Positions 5,817 to 6,189 of a stretch of 6,189 nt of DNA are shown here, one piece after another; position 1 is the stretch's first letter, and each line of letters opens with the position of its first letter. The translations under genes were made by a program, and so were the position numbers. Under the pieces are notes generated by a model. That model searched no databases, had not been told where the DNA came from, and saw nothing but the letters and a program-made list of their open reading frames with translations. Origin of the DNA: Pseudomonadota bacterium (GTDB lineage: Bacteria; Pseudomonadota; Alphaproteobacteria; Rhizobiales; Xanthobacteraceae); contig JAEYVN010000084.1 of the NCBI GenBank assembly GCA_023431725.1, forward strand, positions 1-6,189. Direction: 5' to 3'.

Positions 5817-5846
5817 ATATAATCCAAATCGGTGGGCGTTGTCAAG
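5817..5846 (-). promoter_or_regulatory. Housekeeping-sigma promoter reading leftwards
   Basis: On the - strand, CTTGAC (5846-5841) is followed after 18 bases by TTATAT (5822-5817). This matches the alphaproteobacterial housekeeping consensus CTTGAC-N17-CTATAT at 11 of 12 positions with one extra spacer base. It can equally be read as TTGACA-N18-TATATT (5845-5816), which is 11 of 12 to the enterobacterial consensus. It sits in the only AT-rich patch of the intergenic region. The next - strand protein gene begins about 580 bases downstream, so the promoter either drives a long leader for the permease or an RNA of its own. Confidence 0.5.
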
Positions 5847-5888
5847 TGATGATGAAAAGCTGCGATCCTCGCGATGCTGGGACCGCGT

Positions 5889-6189
5889 TCATCGCTCTCC
5901 GAGCCGCTGGCCGCTTTCCGTCAACTGTCCCCACAACTCATCGGCCGCCCGATTGCGGCTATCGACGGCGCGAAACAGCCGGATCTCGACCGGGATATCG
6001 TGCGACGCGTCCGCGGCACGAAGCAGGAGCCCGCGGGCGATGTCGTCCTGCGCGAGCGATGCCGGCAGCCAGGCCGCGCCATGTCCTTCCTTCGCCATGG
6101 TGAGCAGCGTCGCGGCGAGATGCGAGGTCAAGACAGTCTCGGCTTTCGCCGCGGCGAGCTCCCCCTGCCGCAGCGCCGCAACGATCCGC
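5889..6189 (-). CDS. LysR-family transcriptional regulator, C-terminal part (5' end outside window)
   Basis: Read leftward from the window edge, the frame is open from 6188 to TGA at 5891-5889, giving the last 99 residues. The segment reads ALRQGELA, then TSHLAATLLTMAKEGHGAAWLP (20-41), SLAQDDIARGLLLRAAD and DIPVEIRLFR. These are the second half of a LysR substrate-binding (periplasmic-binding-like) domain: the helix before a GHGAAWLP turn, the L-x-x-G-x-L strand and the terminal EIRLFR strand. The DNA-binding helix-turn-helix and most of the effector domain lie outside the window. The tail somewhat recalls the HypT/YjiE branch (GxGIAWLP, PIEIR), but that is only a hint. The upstream end has no start codon that makes sense for this family, so it is cut by the window and not truncated in the genome. 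It is transcribed towards the leftward promoter at 5846, whose first base lies 43 bases past its stop. Its targets are unknown. Confidence 0.85.
   Translation of the reverse strand, partial: RIVAALRQGELAAAKAETVLTSHLAATLLTMAKEGHGAAWLPASLAQDDIARGLLLRAADASHDIPVEIRLFRAVDSRNRAADELWGQLTESGQRLGER

Noticed and set aside
6129..6131. TTG as the start of an 80-residue - strand gene
   Set aside because: It is an internal leucine codon; the LysR effector-domain sequence continues upstream to the window edge.

Overview
The window looks like chromosomal DNA of a GC-rich alphaproteobacterium, most likely of the Bradyrhizobium/Rhodopseudomonas/Afipia lineage. This rests on three things: the hybrid CheA and cheA-W-Y-B-R gene order, a GC-rich palindromic repeat of the type whose accidental translation reads MPGLVPGIHV or MAGLDPAIHV, and a CTTGAC-type promoter. 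The taxonomic call is inference; no marker gene is present.

Bases 1-4323 (+ strand) hold a tightly packed chemotaxis operon that enters from the left: the C-terminal part of a hybrid CheA kinase (end of the ATPase domain, two CheW-like domains, a receiver), then CheW, CheY, CheB and CheR. Gaps are 2, 49 and 31 bases, and cheB and cheR overlap by 4. CheW and the CheW-like parts of CheA couple the kinase to receptors. CheA passes phosphate to CheY (output), to CheB (receptor demethylation) and perhaps to its own receiver, while CheR methylates the receptors. Catalytic and phosphorylation residues are intact throughout. Receptor genes and the front of cheA are not in the window.

Bases 4320-5234 (- strand) encode a ten-helix EamA/DMT-family permease that meets cheR tail to tail, with the two stop codons overlapping. 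No terminator lies between them. A good intrinsic terminator for the + strand appears only beyond the far end of the permease gene (5263-5304), so che readthrough could produce a long antisense RNA over the permease.

Bases 5235-5888 carry no convincing protein gene. They contain an 87-base double-hairpin inverted repeat whose arms differ almost only by compensating pairs (5264-5350), a small dyad, a 9-base tandem repeat, and a structured GC-rich segment. On the - strand, a strong-looking housekeeping promoter (5817-5846) fires leftwards into that segment, suggesting an undescribed small RNA at about 5651-5810. Bases 5889-6189 (- strand) are the C-terminal end of a LysR-family regulator whose start lies outside the window.

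Most of the window is ordinary chemotaxis and transport. The parts most worth a second look are the candidate small RNA and its promoter, the compensating changes in the inverted repeat, and the possible antisense arrangement between cheR and the permease.
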